DNA of 64,000 nt from Anisakis pegreffii (taxonomy: Eukaryota > Nematoda > Chromadorea > Rhabditida > Anisakidae): contig JAPYMA010001113.1 in assembly GCA_035041965.1 (NCBI GenBank), forward strand, positions 1 through 64,000. The letters run 5' to 3'. The notes under the pieces were generated by a model that was given only the letters and a program-made list of their open reading frames with translations, did not search any database and was not told where the DNA came from. Shown one piece after another: positions 1 through 11,258 of this stretch. The position numbers and the translations under genes are program-made. Position 1 is the stretch's first letter. Every line of letters starts with the position of its first letter.

Positions 1-2980
1 AAGATCTTACCTAGTACTATCTACAGTTTAAATATGAGTGCTGGATCTCAAGCGGCTGCTTAGATATGGCCAAAAATATTTTCGAAAATTTTCAAAATTT
101 GCACCACGTATAGGGGGTCATGGATTTTTCGCGAAACAACTTTGACGGCAATTCCAGGTTTTAAGATAGTAGATAGTAAGAGGCGTGTCTGTTGTGCATG
201 CATGTTCAAGGACACCTCTCAGTAGTTAGCCGTTACCTAGTTATGAGCGTTTGAATTTTAAAAATTTTCGAAAAAATTTTTTTCGAGATAACTACATTGG
301 AATGAAGGTCTTACCTAGTACTATCTACAGTTTAAATATGAGTGCTGGATCTCAAGCGGCTGCTTAGATATGGCCAAAAATATTTTCGAAAATTTTCAAA
401 ATTTGCACCACGTATAGGGGGTCATGGATTTTTCGCGAAACAACTTTGACGGCAATTCCAGGTTTTAAGATAGTAGATAGTAAGAGGCGTGTCTGTTGTG
501 CATGCATGTTCAAGGACACCTCTCAGTAGTTAGCCGTTACCTAGTTATGAGCGTTTGAATTTTAAAAATTTTCGAAAAAATTTTTTTCGAGATAACTACA
601 TTGGAATGAAGGTCTTACCTAGTACTATCTACAGTTTAAATATGAGTGCTGGATCTCAAGCGGCTGCTTAGATATGGCCAAAAATATTTTCGAAAATTTT
701 CAAAATTTGCACCACGTATAGGGGGTCATGGATTTTTCGCGAAACAACTTTGACGGCAATTCCAGGTTTTAAGATAGTAGATAGTAAGAGGCGTGTCTGT
801 TGTGCATGCATGTTCAAGGACACCTCTCAGTAGTTAGCCGTTACCTAGTTATGAGCGTTTGAATTTTAAAAATTTTCGAAAAAATTTTTTTCGAGATAAC
901 TACATTGGAATGAAGGTCTTACCTAGTACTATCTACAGTTTAAATATGAGTGCTGGATCTCAAGCGGCTGCTTAGATATGGCCAAAAATATTTTCGAAAA
1001 TTTTCAAAATTTGCACCACGTATAGGGGGTCATGGATTTTTCGCGAAACAACTTTGACGGCAATTCCAGGTTTTAAGATAGTAGATAGTAAGAGGCGTGT
1101 CTGTTGTGCATGCATGTTCAAGGACACCTCTCAGTAGTTAGCCGTTACCTAGTTATGAGCGTTTGAATTTTAAAAATTTTCGAAAAAATTTTTTTCGAGA
1201 TAACTACATTGGAATGAAGGTCTTACCTAGTACTATCTACAGTTTAAATATGAGTGCTGGATCTCAAGCGGCTGCTTAGATATGGCCAAAAATATTTTCG
1301 AAAATTTTCAAAATTTGCACCACGTATAGGGGGTCATGGATTTTTCGCGAAACAACTTTGACGGCAATTCCAGGTTTTAAGATAGTAGATAGTAAGAGGC
1401 GTGTCTGTTGTGCATGCATGTTCAAGGACACCTCTCAGTAGTTAGCCGTTACCTAGTTATGAGCGTTTGAATTTTAAAAATTTTCGAAAAAATTTTTTTC
1501 GAGATAACTACATTGGAATGAAGGTCTTACCTAGTACTATCTACAGTTTAAATATGAGTGCTGGATCTCAAGCGGCTGCTTAGATATGGCCAAAAATATT
1601 TTCGAAAATTTTCAAAATTTGCACCACGTATAGGGGGTCATGGATTTTTCGCGAAACAACTTTGACGGCAATTCCAGGTTTTAAGATAGTAGATAGTAAG
1701 AGGCGTGTCTGTTGTGCATGCATGTTCAAGGACACCTCTCAGTAGTTAGCCGTTACCTAGTTATGAGCGTTTGAATTTTAAAAATTTTCGAAAAAATTTT
1801 TTTCGAGATAACTACATTGGAATGAAGGTCTTACCTAGTACTATCTACAGTTTAAATATGAGTGCTGGATCTCAAGCGGCTGCTTAGATATGGCCAAAAA
1901 TATTTTCGAAAATTTTCAAAATTTGCACCACGTATAGGGGGTCATGGATTTTTCGCGAAACAACTTTGACGGCAATTCCAGGTTTTAAGATAGTAGATAG
2001 TAAGAGGCGTGTCTGTTGTGCATGCATGTTCAAGGACACCTCTCAGTAGTTAGCCGTTACCTAGTTATGAGCGTTTGAATTTTAAAAATTTTCGAAAAAA
2101 TTTTTTTCGAGATAACTACATTGGAATGAAGGTCTTACCTAGTACTATCTACAGTTTAAATATGAGTGCTGGATCTCAAGCGGCTGCTTAGATATGGCCA
2201 AAAATATTTTCGAAAATTTTCAAAATTTGCACCACGTATAGGGGGTCATGGATTTTTCGCGAAACAACTTTGACGGCAATTCCAGGTTTTAAGATAGTAG
2301 ATAGTAAGAGGCGTGTCTGTTGTGCATGCATGTTCAAGGACACCTCTCAGTAGTTAGCCGTTACCTAGTTATGAGCGTTTGAATTTTAAAAATTTTCGAA
2401 AAAATTTTTTTCGAGATAACTACATTGGAATGAAGGTCTTACCTAGTACTATCTACAGTTTAAATATGAGTGCTGGATCTCAAGCGGCTGCTTAGATATG
2501 GCCAAAAATATTTTCGAAAATTTTCAAAATTTTCACCACGTATAGGGGGTCGTGGTTTTTTTCGGATTTGGCTTTGAGCTCGAACCCATGCAGTGAGTGG
2601 TTAGAAATGAGGATAAGGCCCAGTGGAAGGCGCAGTTAAAAGGACGCGTCACCATAAGCAGCCTAAGCGTCGCTATGAGTCTTTGAATTCTGAAAATTTT
2701 CGAAAAATTTTTTTCGAGCTTACACTATCAGAGTAAAGATCTTACCTAGTACTACCTACAGTTTAAATATGAGACCTAGATCTCAAATGGCTGCGTGGCT
2801 ATAACCAAAATTGTATTTGAAATTTCAAAACTTTATACCACGTATGGTTTATTCACGGTTGATCTCTAAATATAACCCGATGTTTTTGTTTGATGGAAAT
2901 GGAGGAGGGAGCCAGTGGTTAATAAATTGCAAATGTAACAGCTCGATATGAGCCTAAGCCTTGCTATGAGACACTCTCGT
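1..2980. repeat. 304-bp satellite tandem array
   Basis: The word TCTTACCTAGTACTATC recurs at 5, 309, 613, 917, 1221, 1525, 1829, 2133 and 2437, a constant 304-bp period. The first eight copies look identical. The copy starting at 2437 matches only to about 2530 and then diverges. A further copy starting near 2740 is strongly diverged and fades out by about 2980. The array is open at the left window edge, so its full length is unknown. Units are A+T-rich with TTTTCGAAAA-type blocks and have no long ORF. The pattern is that of a satellite with homogenised interior and decayed border copies. Confidence 0.97.
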
Positions 2981-3643
2981 TCTAGACCGGTATGACTAAT
3001 TAATTGATATGAACCCACATCGTTAACCTAATACGAATTACAACACCTCATAAACACACCATAATATATCGAAATAGGATGAAGAAATAATTTAATACAC
3101 ATCGAAAATGAATTAACACCGAACCCAACCACACCACCCAACTATACGAAATGAAATGAATGCAATGGCACCCACTATCAGTATTTAACCATCAACACTC
3201 TCGCATCTCTATCACTCCCGCCATATTTTTTAACATATCACGTTGTTTATCACTACCTTTCCCGCCCAAACTCTCTTCTTTCATATAATCAATTCAGCGA
3301 TTAAGTGTCTACCTCTTCATCAGTACCATATTATCAATACCAATTTTGATCTGTCATCAGATCATCACTATTTTTGCCCACAAATCGATAAAATAAAAAT
3401 CAGAGATCGCTGTTCAATGTACTTTCTGAATCAAAAACGCACGACAATGAGATATGAGATAACAGATCAGTGATAATACACAAGCACATACAAACAAATA
3501 TCGCAACATTTGTCATTGAGAATATTTAAAAGATCTCTGAAGTAGGCAAAGCAATCGTGAGCTTTCGCTTACGCAAGATATAATAGATCCGTTGGCACAA
3601 TGGGCTTACGAAAAGAAGCGTTTAAAAGTCTGAGCTTAATCAT
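2981..3643. other. Intergenic spacer between satellite and cic 3' end
   Basis: No gene was recognised here. The stretch contains one copy of a dispersed repeat (3146-3442, listed separately). A 76-codon plus-strand ORF at 3243-3473 lies almost wholly inside that repeat and resembles no known protein. Confidence 0.6.
3146..3442 (+). repeat. Dispersed repeat, copy 1 (about 297 bp)
   Basis: From ACGAAATGAAATGAATGCAA to the AAAAACGCAC end, this segment is nearly identical to 24976-25271, with about half a dozen differences. Both copies have the same orientation. Flanks differ (weak resemblance persists for about 100 bp upstream). No terminal inverted repeats or clear target duplications were seen, so the element class is undetermined. 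Confidence 0.9.
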
Positions 3644-5192
3644 CTAGAAACGGCTGAGTTTAAGTGCAAAAGACGAGTGATAAACAGTGTCGGCGATCGG
3701 CCGTCGAATCGATTCGACGGCCGATCGATGATACAAAGCAAGTGCTGAAGTTGAATTTTTAGACGAGCACGTGTGCTTTTTCACTTTTCCATCGAGGTCA
3801 GAAGACAACTGCTTGTTTTTAGATGCTGTATTGGAGGAGGAGAAGACTTTATTGTATATACACACACAAAAGATTTTGTCATTAAATCCTACCTCATCGG
3901 AAGATTCCACAGTAGTATTCGAAGCCGCCGATGTGCTTGAGTTTGTTTTGAAATTCACTGGACTGCTCAGAGGTGAACTACTCATCAAAGATATTTCTGA
4001 ATCAAATGCCGTCGATATTGGACGCGATGACACCTAAATGAATCGATTATTGATGTTTTTGATGGATTATTCTTTGAAAAGCGAACAATACTTTCAGCCT
4101 CTTAAATAGACGAAGAAATTAAATAAAAGATCAATAAAATAGATGCGTACAGGAGTAATTGGGCTTAATAACGGTAACGCGTTTGCTTTTCCATCAATGC
4201 ACTCGGATGCCATTCGATCTGACGTTTCCACATCATTCATATCGCACGTTTCTGCATCCTCTGCATATGAGATTACGCTTGATTTAATTTTTTAAATGAT
4301 CAATATTTTGCATATAATTTAGAGTAAGTTTGTCTTCACACATTTATTAATATTAAAAAAACATATTTCAATGGTCAACGCCAAAAACAACAAAACAAAT
4401 AATACTCACTTAACCAGTAGAAAACAGTAAACCGGTAAAAAAACGAAAAGCTAAAAAAACAGTAAAATACAAACTTAAATTATCGGCAGCAATGTCGTCA
4501 TCCTTTCTGCTGCTATCACCATCAATATTACTATCCTCGCTACTGACTGTTTTTCGTTCCCGACTACACCACTTCCAATCGGGATGCGCTCGAAAATGCG
4601 CCTCTTTCACCTTAAAAATTTTTTACTTTCACCTTAAAAATAAGAAATACCACCTTAAAATTTCACTCAATTATTTTTACTCATCACACAACACAAACGT
4701 GTCAACTTCATTTGCAAGCATGCAAGCAAATAAAGCTGCTAATATAATCAATAACCTGTGTGGCCAGATCATGATATTTTTGCTTTTGATCAGGCCCAAG
4801 TGCGTACCACCATTCACCCAAAATTTTTGATACAGTTCTATTGTCACGATTCGGATATTTCTGATGAACCAACGGTCGATGTCGCTTTGAGAATATCATA
4901 AACGCATTCATTGGGCGTCGAATGTGGTGGTGATGGTGGTTGTTGCTAGCGCTTCGGTTGTTCACATCATTCTGCCAAATCATTTTCGCTAGTAGTATAA
5001 TTATTATTAAAGCCTATCTTTCAGTGTAATCACTCATGATAAGAGATAAATACTCACTAATTAATGTACAATCAAGAAAAAACAATTAAATTTTTTTTAC
5101 GTCGTACCATTGTCCCCTTCTTTGCAGAGCAAGTAGCAGCAGCAGCAGCACTCACACTATTGGAATGTTGTAGTCTGCGTTTCTTTGATGCA

Positions 5193-5223
<31 letters not shown>

Positions 5224-8200
5224 TATTGTTATTATTATTATTATCGTTTGATGTCTCGAAATCAAACGCAACAACGCCATCGTCATCGACGTATTGCTGC
5301 TCTTCTTCTTCACAATCCAATTCTTCTGAATCGTTTATCATGATTATCCTTAAATTCCGTTTCGTCTCCAAACTTTCATTAATCGCACTTTTTTACTTTA
5401 GGTGGTCGCACGCGAGCACGCTCGCGTACAACGATACACACACGCTCGCACATTGTGAACGACGCTTGCACATGCACCGAGGCCACGCCTACTGCGCACG
5501 GCCTCAGCCTGCTAAGCTAGTAGTAGTGTCAGCCTAAGCCTGAATTCGCTTGCAACCCCCCCCTTCCGTTGTGACATTGAGCGATCTAAGGCTTAGGCTT
5601 AGATGAGGCTGAGGTCACACTTACACCAAGGCCATGCGCAGTAGGCGTGGCGACGGTTGTCATACGCGAACGTGCTCACGTGCCACCCCCTCCCTCTCCT
5701 CAAAGTATCTAAAAAAGTGCCACTTTCATTTCTGAAGATTAGCAGCAGCTCTGACATAATAATGTATAAAATGAAAATATAACATACCGTAATTGATGTT
5801 AATTTCTGATGCACACCTTTTATGCGTATTATTGTTATGCTCATTTTGTGCTTGTTTGCACGAATTAGAGCAATAAAATTGCAAATCATTATTACTATTA
5901 CTTATTATTGTTAAACGTATAATCGATATTCGCGATCAGATCGTCCCTTTTATCGTCGAGTTGATAAATTTTATCGCAATTTATTGCAATCTCATCACCA
6001 TTACTAGGTTCAGATAGTTTTTGTGCAGCATCATCACTATAATTCAAGTTTGCATATTCGTTGAGAGGCGTTGGCGAGAGTTCATTCGACGAGCTTTTTG
6101 TATTATTATCATCATTATTCACAGGATTGGCATTGCTTTTATTGGCAGTGCTATCCGTGTTGTTGGCATTATTAGTTGTTTTGCTAGTGTCATTATTAGC
6201 CACATCCGATAGAGAACCAGTACCTCTCTGAAAGGTATTCACATTAGTTGTGCTGCTGCTGCAATAACGAACGAATAATTGTGGTGGTTAAAAATAACAA
6301 TTTCGTGAGGTGTATGACGAGATGAAGTTGATTTCTCTTGAATTGAATCGTCGCAATATCTCTTCTGTAAATGTGGTACTAGCTGATGCCACGGTACTGT
6401 TGTTGTGTCCAATAATTCTTTTGATGAGCCTGTTCAAATCTTTTATTACTATCAATATTTATATACTCACACATCAATTACTAAACTATTTTTCTGAATG
6501 CAGCAACAATAAATTATCAACTCACTTCTATGTAGAGGTGCTATAGAATTTTCATCATGAGATGCTGCTTTCTGTTCATTCATATTATTATTATTATTGT
6601 TATCATCGTTATTATTCATATGAGTATCTCGTTCACTTAACTGTGTTATGATGGCTAAAATTCACGATATTTGTTAATAATATTAATAAGAAGGACACAT
6701 TTAAAGGTATCATTAATAACCTGATGGTGTGGGCGTTTGGTTAATGAACGATGAGGGTGGTGTCAATAAAAATGTTGCATTGCTATCGTTATTATTGCAG
6801 TCAGTATTATTCAAAGAAAAATTGACGTCCTCTTCAGCCGTTGTTTGTTCGTTGTAATTAAAGTGATCACTCTCGAAACAATTATCAACACCATTACTGC
6901 TGCTCTCAATGAAGTTCTGTTTAAATGAGGTGAACGCCGACGAATTCACAATGCTATCGTCCTCTTCCATCTTAGCTGCGCACTTATTTTCGTCAATCTG
7001 AAGTCAACAGATGACGATTGTTATTTGCTCTTGTTCACATCAACTTCAATTTCACCATCAACATCTCTACTTTGGCCACCACCTATCGCCATATTACCAA
7101 CCACCTGACTGCCCTCGAATCGCTCGTCAGCAACGGACGGACGGCATTTTGCCGCCAACTATGTACATTGGGTGTGGACATTGTGCCAACGACACGCGGC
7201 GCGATCAGTTCGCCACACACTCTATCGACGATCAACGAAAAATGAAAACGCGTCCCTTGTGAACAACCCAAGTTGATTATGGCCACAAGTAAAACTTAGA
7301 AGAAAGCAAAGCCATTTGAAAGGTTTCTTAACGAAGCAATAAACAAGATAAAACATAAACGGACACTATGAATGAAGTCAGCAGCAGTATTAACGCTAAG
7401 CGGAATGTCAATTAAAGGCAATAGATCGTGTGGCTCAGGATATGACGACGACGACGACGACGTGTTGTGCTGATCAACAAGAGTGTTCGATAGATTCAGA
7501 TGAAATTGTGTGTTGTTTGCGAACGAATTCGCCGCTGCACTGCTGCCATTCACACCCACTGTCTGAAAATATTTTCTTATTAAATTATCAAACATAATCG
7601 AGTTGAGTGCGATCGCAATTGTTTCGATGGCTTCCGACCGATCGCAACCGAAACCTAGCAGTGAACGCACTCTTCCGAACTTCGATCACCACCACCGTCC
7701 AATTTGCTCAGAATTTGCCTATCGTATCGGACTCACCGCCATTCAAAAGATGATCACGCCATTCAACACAATATATACACATACACTAGTTTAAACGAAA
7801 TGATGCATAAATAAACCTTTGGCATGGTAACATCGCAAAAACTACTCTCGAATCGTCCATTACTATTATTAACGTCATCACTGTTATTGATAACCATATC
7901 ATTATTATTGTTATTATTATTACTATTATTATCATTATTATTATTGTTACTATTATTATCACTATTATTAATATCATTATTATTGTTATCATTATTATTA
8001 TTATTATCATTAGTCGTAGCAGCAGTAGTAGGAGTAGTAGCTGTAGTAATAGTGGTACTAGTAGTAGTAGTAGAATTATCATTGATCGGTGCATTGAACG
8101 AATTCGATGTGCTACTAGTAGCCTTGATGAGTCGTTCATCAGTTGAACTGAACAACGCACCAGCTGAAATGAGTTCATGTAAGTTTCATTTGGTTAGAGA

Positions 8201-10407
8201 TCAATAAACGACGGCACCAACCATAAGCCAGATGCGCAGTGGGATTACGCAGGTTCAGGAGTGTATTGGCGATGTCATTCTCGTCGAATTTTGTGCTTGT
8301 CGGTATGAGATTACTCAAGTCGGACGTCGAGTAGCTACTCGAAGTGGGTGACGAACGTCGCCAATCGATCACCGCTTGAGATGACGACGCTGTCAATGTA
8401 AATGTTGAGATGGATCTATGGAAGAGCAAGCTTTCATAATTAATACCTACCTGCAGCTGAAGCGTTCGCAGAGGAGAGTGTTGACGAGAGACCGATGGCG
8501 ATTGCATTGGCGGCTGCTTCGGAACGAATCGATTTGCCTTTCAACGACAAATGTCTCGAGCAATAGCCACGACGTTGTGACTCCTTTATTCACAGGCACA
8601 TCATCATCTTTAGCATTTTCAGCATTGCATTAAGTAATTTATAGTACACACCTTATTACAACCCTCTTTACTACACAACCTTCGCCACTGCTTGCCGTTG
8701 AATTTCTTTCGTATTCCACCTGGTGTTGTCACGATCTCACCTTTTTTGTAACGCTGTTGTTGCTTCAATCATTTTTTATTATAACAATGACAATAACAGC
8801 AATTAATTAATTAATTAATAATAATAACCTGCATAGCAAGTGAAGCAGCAATAGCAGTACTAATATGATGCGCTGAATTAGTTGCTGGATTGCTGGATGA
8901 GGAGCTCGAATGCAAATTAGATGACGTTGGCGTTTGTTGTTGGTATGACGACGACTCGTCATCCATTATCATTATGTTACTATTATTGATATTACTATTA
9001 TCATTATTATTATTATTAATATTGTTATTATTATTACTATCAGAGCTTATTGATGGCGGTGATATAAGAGAATATTGAGACGATGATGATGAGGCCTGAT
9101 GCAGGATACCGATAAGCTGTGCTGACCTTTTATTACCATTACTATTATTATTGTTATTATTACTATTATTATTACTGTTTTGATTATTACTGTTACTTGT
9201 GAATAATATCGATGTAGAATGAGGCGTGGAATTGCCCGAGAAATTATTCAAGTCAGAGACCGCATCAACCTGAAATAATAATAGCATTATGACGATAATA
9301 TCAACAATAGGCAGGCACTTTTTTACTTCAGCGGAAAGGGGGCGGGGTCGCACGCTCGCGTTGGCCTCCTAACTTTAACTGAACACGCCTACTGCGCATG
9401 CTCGCGTGCGACCGAAGTGGCTCCTCCCCTTTATGCTAATATTAAATAAAAAAGTGGCATAATGCAGACAGATAACGGTAAATAAACCTGAAAACGGTAA
9501 TAATGGTAATAAATAAACCTGTTCATCCTTGATTTGTTCGTCATCCTCATCCGAGTCTGCAACATCACTTGAGCTTGATTTCGTTTGCAGGCACTGTGGT
9601 GTGTTATTACCATTATCACTTTAATACACTATCATTAATAACATCAATGATAATAACTATAATAATAATAATAATAATAACAATAATAGTAATAATAAAT
9701 ACAATAATAATACATTAATAATAACCTAGAATGAATTAACAGTTGAGAAGCTAATGACGAACAACACTGAGGTACATAAGGTGTTAAAACATTGTGAGTT
9801 GAAGAAGCTGGGGAACAGACATTCGAATCAGTTCCATACATTTCATCACTATAATAATCCTTTTAATATCTCTAAGTAAAAATAATTAATTAATTAATAA
9901 TAACAATAATAATAAAGAAACCGATTTTCTTGTGCTGAATTATTACAACTGCCAACTGCGGCCAATTCATCATACCAAGGCGGTCGCATCAAGCGTACGT
10001 TTGCGCGTGGCAGCCAAACTGGCTGGTTTTCAGATAGCGGCTGGTTCAGAAGACGTACCTTAACACACTCATTATTGTAATCATTCATAAGGATCAAGTG
10101 ATTCAAGTGATCACCTGGAAGCGCGCAGGTGAATTCAATTTTTTGATTACGTCAGCCAAACGGTAGATGCTCTCTTCACCCTTCCACTTCACACACAAAG
10201 TGTCCGATACATTTATCTAAAGAAGCAACAAATCAATCACTACCATCACTAAACACTCCACTCAAAACAACGATGCCACTCACTGAATCCGGACTCGGTG
10301 CTTGATCAGCAACAATATCCGGCTGTTCTCGGCTTGATCTCGACATCACATCCTCGAAAACGTGCTCTCTACCGCTATCAAACTGACAAAACAACTCATT
10401 TATGACA

Positions 10408-10455
<48 letters not shown>

Positions 10456-11258
10456 CTGCACAATGACATCCTTGTTATTACGAACGTCCTTGATACAAGC
10501 GGGTAAATAACCATCGATATCAGTTAAATGTGCCAAAACGCGTGTTCCTTTCCACTCTTGAAGATTCACATTCAAGTCGCTGGATGACTCTGCTGCAATG
10601 ATTTACCTGCTGCAATGAAATGAGCACGCATCTGAATCATTATACATCTGAACATAACAGCTATATACTAACATTGATTCGTAGTTGATACAATCTCCAG
10701 GCCGAGATTACGCTGTTTTATTTGTTCCATTAGTGCTAAGGTTTCGAATTGAAAATTGTTACTGCTTGACGATATCGAGTTAAGATTGCTGATGAAGGAG
10801 GATTGTGTTGGTGATATGGATGATAGAGATGACGGTGAATCCGTTGATAGCAACTTATTGTTATTGTTGTTCGCTGCATTAGAGTTCTTGTAGGAATAGA
10901 ACGGAGGCATCACATGCTTCAGATGTTGTTCTGATGACGGCACTGTGCTACTGCAACTGCTGCTACTGCTCATACTGCACAATAGATGCGAAGAAGAGCA
11001 CGACCTGCTCGCGTTTGACCCTTAAAATAAGAACACTGCTACTCGTTGATCAATAGGCCGAATCAGATCAATCTGTCAACTAAGTGATCACGCACCGCAC
11101 GCTGCAGCAGCACCACCACCACCACCTGCATCATCGGTCGTTCGTCGTTTCGCACGTAACTTTGGATGGATACTCGACGATTCGTCTCGCATCTTCGTGC
11201 TGCTACTGCTGCTTTGAGATGATGACTTGTTATTGTTAATAGGGTCCATAATATTCAT
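3644..11258 (-). CDS. cic: Capicua homologue, long form (HMG-box repressor)
   Basis: HMG-box transcriptional repressor of the Capicua family, which in other animals silences RTK/Ras/MAPK target genes in the nucleus. In transcript order: a Ser/Asn-rich start (candidate ATG 11256-11258); a Tudor-like DUF4819 region over about 10,600-9,900 ([10 protein letters not shown], then [20 protein letters not shown]); Asn/Ser-rich exons; the Cys-rich motif split over 8755-8650 ([14 protein letters not shown]) and 8590-8450 ([16 protein letters not shown]); poly-Asn linkers (8120-7890, 5250-5180); and the HMG box split over 4971-4756 ([20 protein letters not shown]) and 4610-about 4480 ([14 protein letters not shown]). 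The last exons are about 4270-4153, 4033-3893 and 3818-3644. The DUF4819 region identifies the long (CIC-L) isoform type. The C-terminal C1 domain typical of the family was not found. Exon borders in low-complexity stretches are uncertain. Confidence 0.88.
3694..3727. repeat. Perfect 34-bp palindrome
   Basis: The arm CGATCGGCCGTCGAATC is followed directly by its exact reverse complement, with no spacer (centre 3710/3711). It falls in the putative last cic coding exon. Confidence 0.95.
5189..5250 (-). repeat. AAT tract coding poly-Asn in cic
   Basis: ATTATT... on the plus strand is read as AAT (Asn) codons on the minus strand, giving an uninterrupted-to-near-uninterrupted asparagine run inside an open cic exon (about 5371-5072). 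The exon also has acidic stretches and a KKRR basic patch. Confidence 0.8.
5381..5722. mobile_element. MITE-like element 1 (in cic intron)
   Basis: The ends are inverted repeats (GCACTTTTTTA on the left, TAAAAAAGTGC on the right). The interior is GC/CpG-rich with long inverted arms: GGCCACGCCTACTGCGCA on the left and TGCGCAGTAGGCGTGGC on the right. ACTTTCATT occurs just outside both ends (about 5372-5380 and 5722-5730) and may be a 9-bp target duplication. There is no coding capacity. A related element lies at 9314-9457. Confidence 0.72.
7890..8030 (-). repeat. Imperfect AAT/AAC tract coding Asn-rich linker of cic
   Basis: The minus-strand frame through 8155-7830 stays open and reads as Asn/Asp runs after a Thr-rich block. 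The plus-strand reading (poly-Leu) and the third frame (poly-Ile/Leu) are also open, as expected for a trinucleotide repeat. The Asn frame fits the cic gene context. Confidence 0.65.
9314..9457. mobile_element. MITE-like element 2 (in cic intron)
   Basis: The left end is GGCACTTTTTTACTT and the right end is AAATAAAAAAGTGGC, near-perfect terminal inverted repeats. The GC-rich interior carries GGTCGCACGC/GCGTGCGACC arms and the word CACGCCTACTGCGCA shared with element 1. It looks like a shorter, internally deleted family member. No target duplication could be fixed. Confidence 0.65.
10411..10453. repeat. (AAT)n microsatellite at a cic splice donor
   Basis: On the gene strand the intron begins GTATTATTATT..., so the donor site itself is the first unit of the repeat. 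Confidence 0.85.

Noticed and set aside
1..2980. CRISPR-like or rDNA-like tandem repeat
   Set aside because: Units are 304 bp, contiguous without unique spacers, and contain no rRNA sequence; this is satellite DNA.
5064..5537. 157-codon plus-strand ORF with a poly-Leu run, looking like a membrane protein
   Set aside because: The Leu run is the antisense reading of the cic poly-Asn tract, and the rest reads through MITE 1.
7011..7286. Overlapping ORFs open on both strands
   Set aside because: The minus frame may be a cic exon, but neither strand shows a recognisable motif strong enough for a separate gene call.
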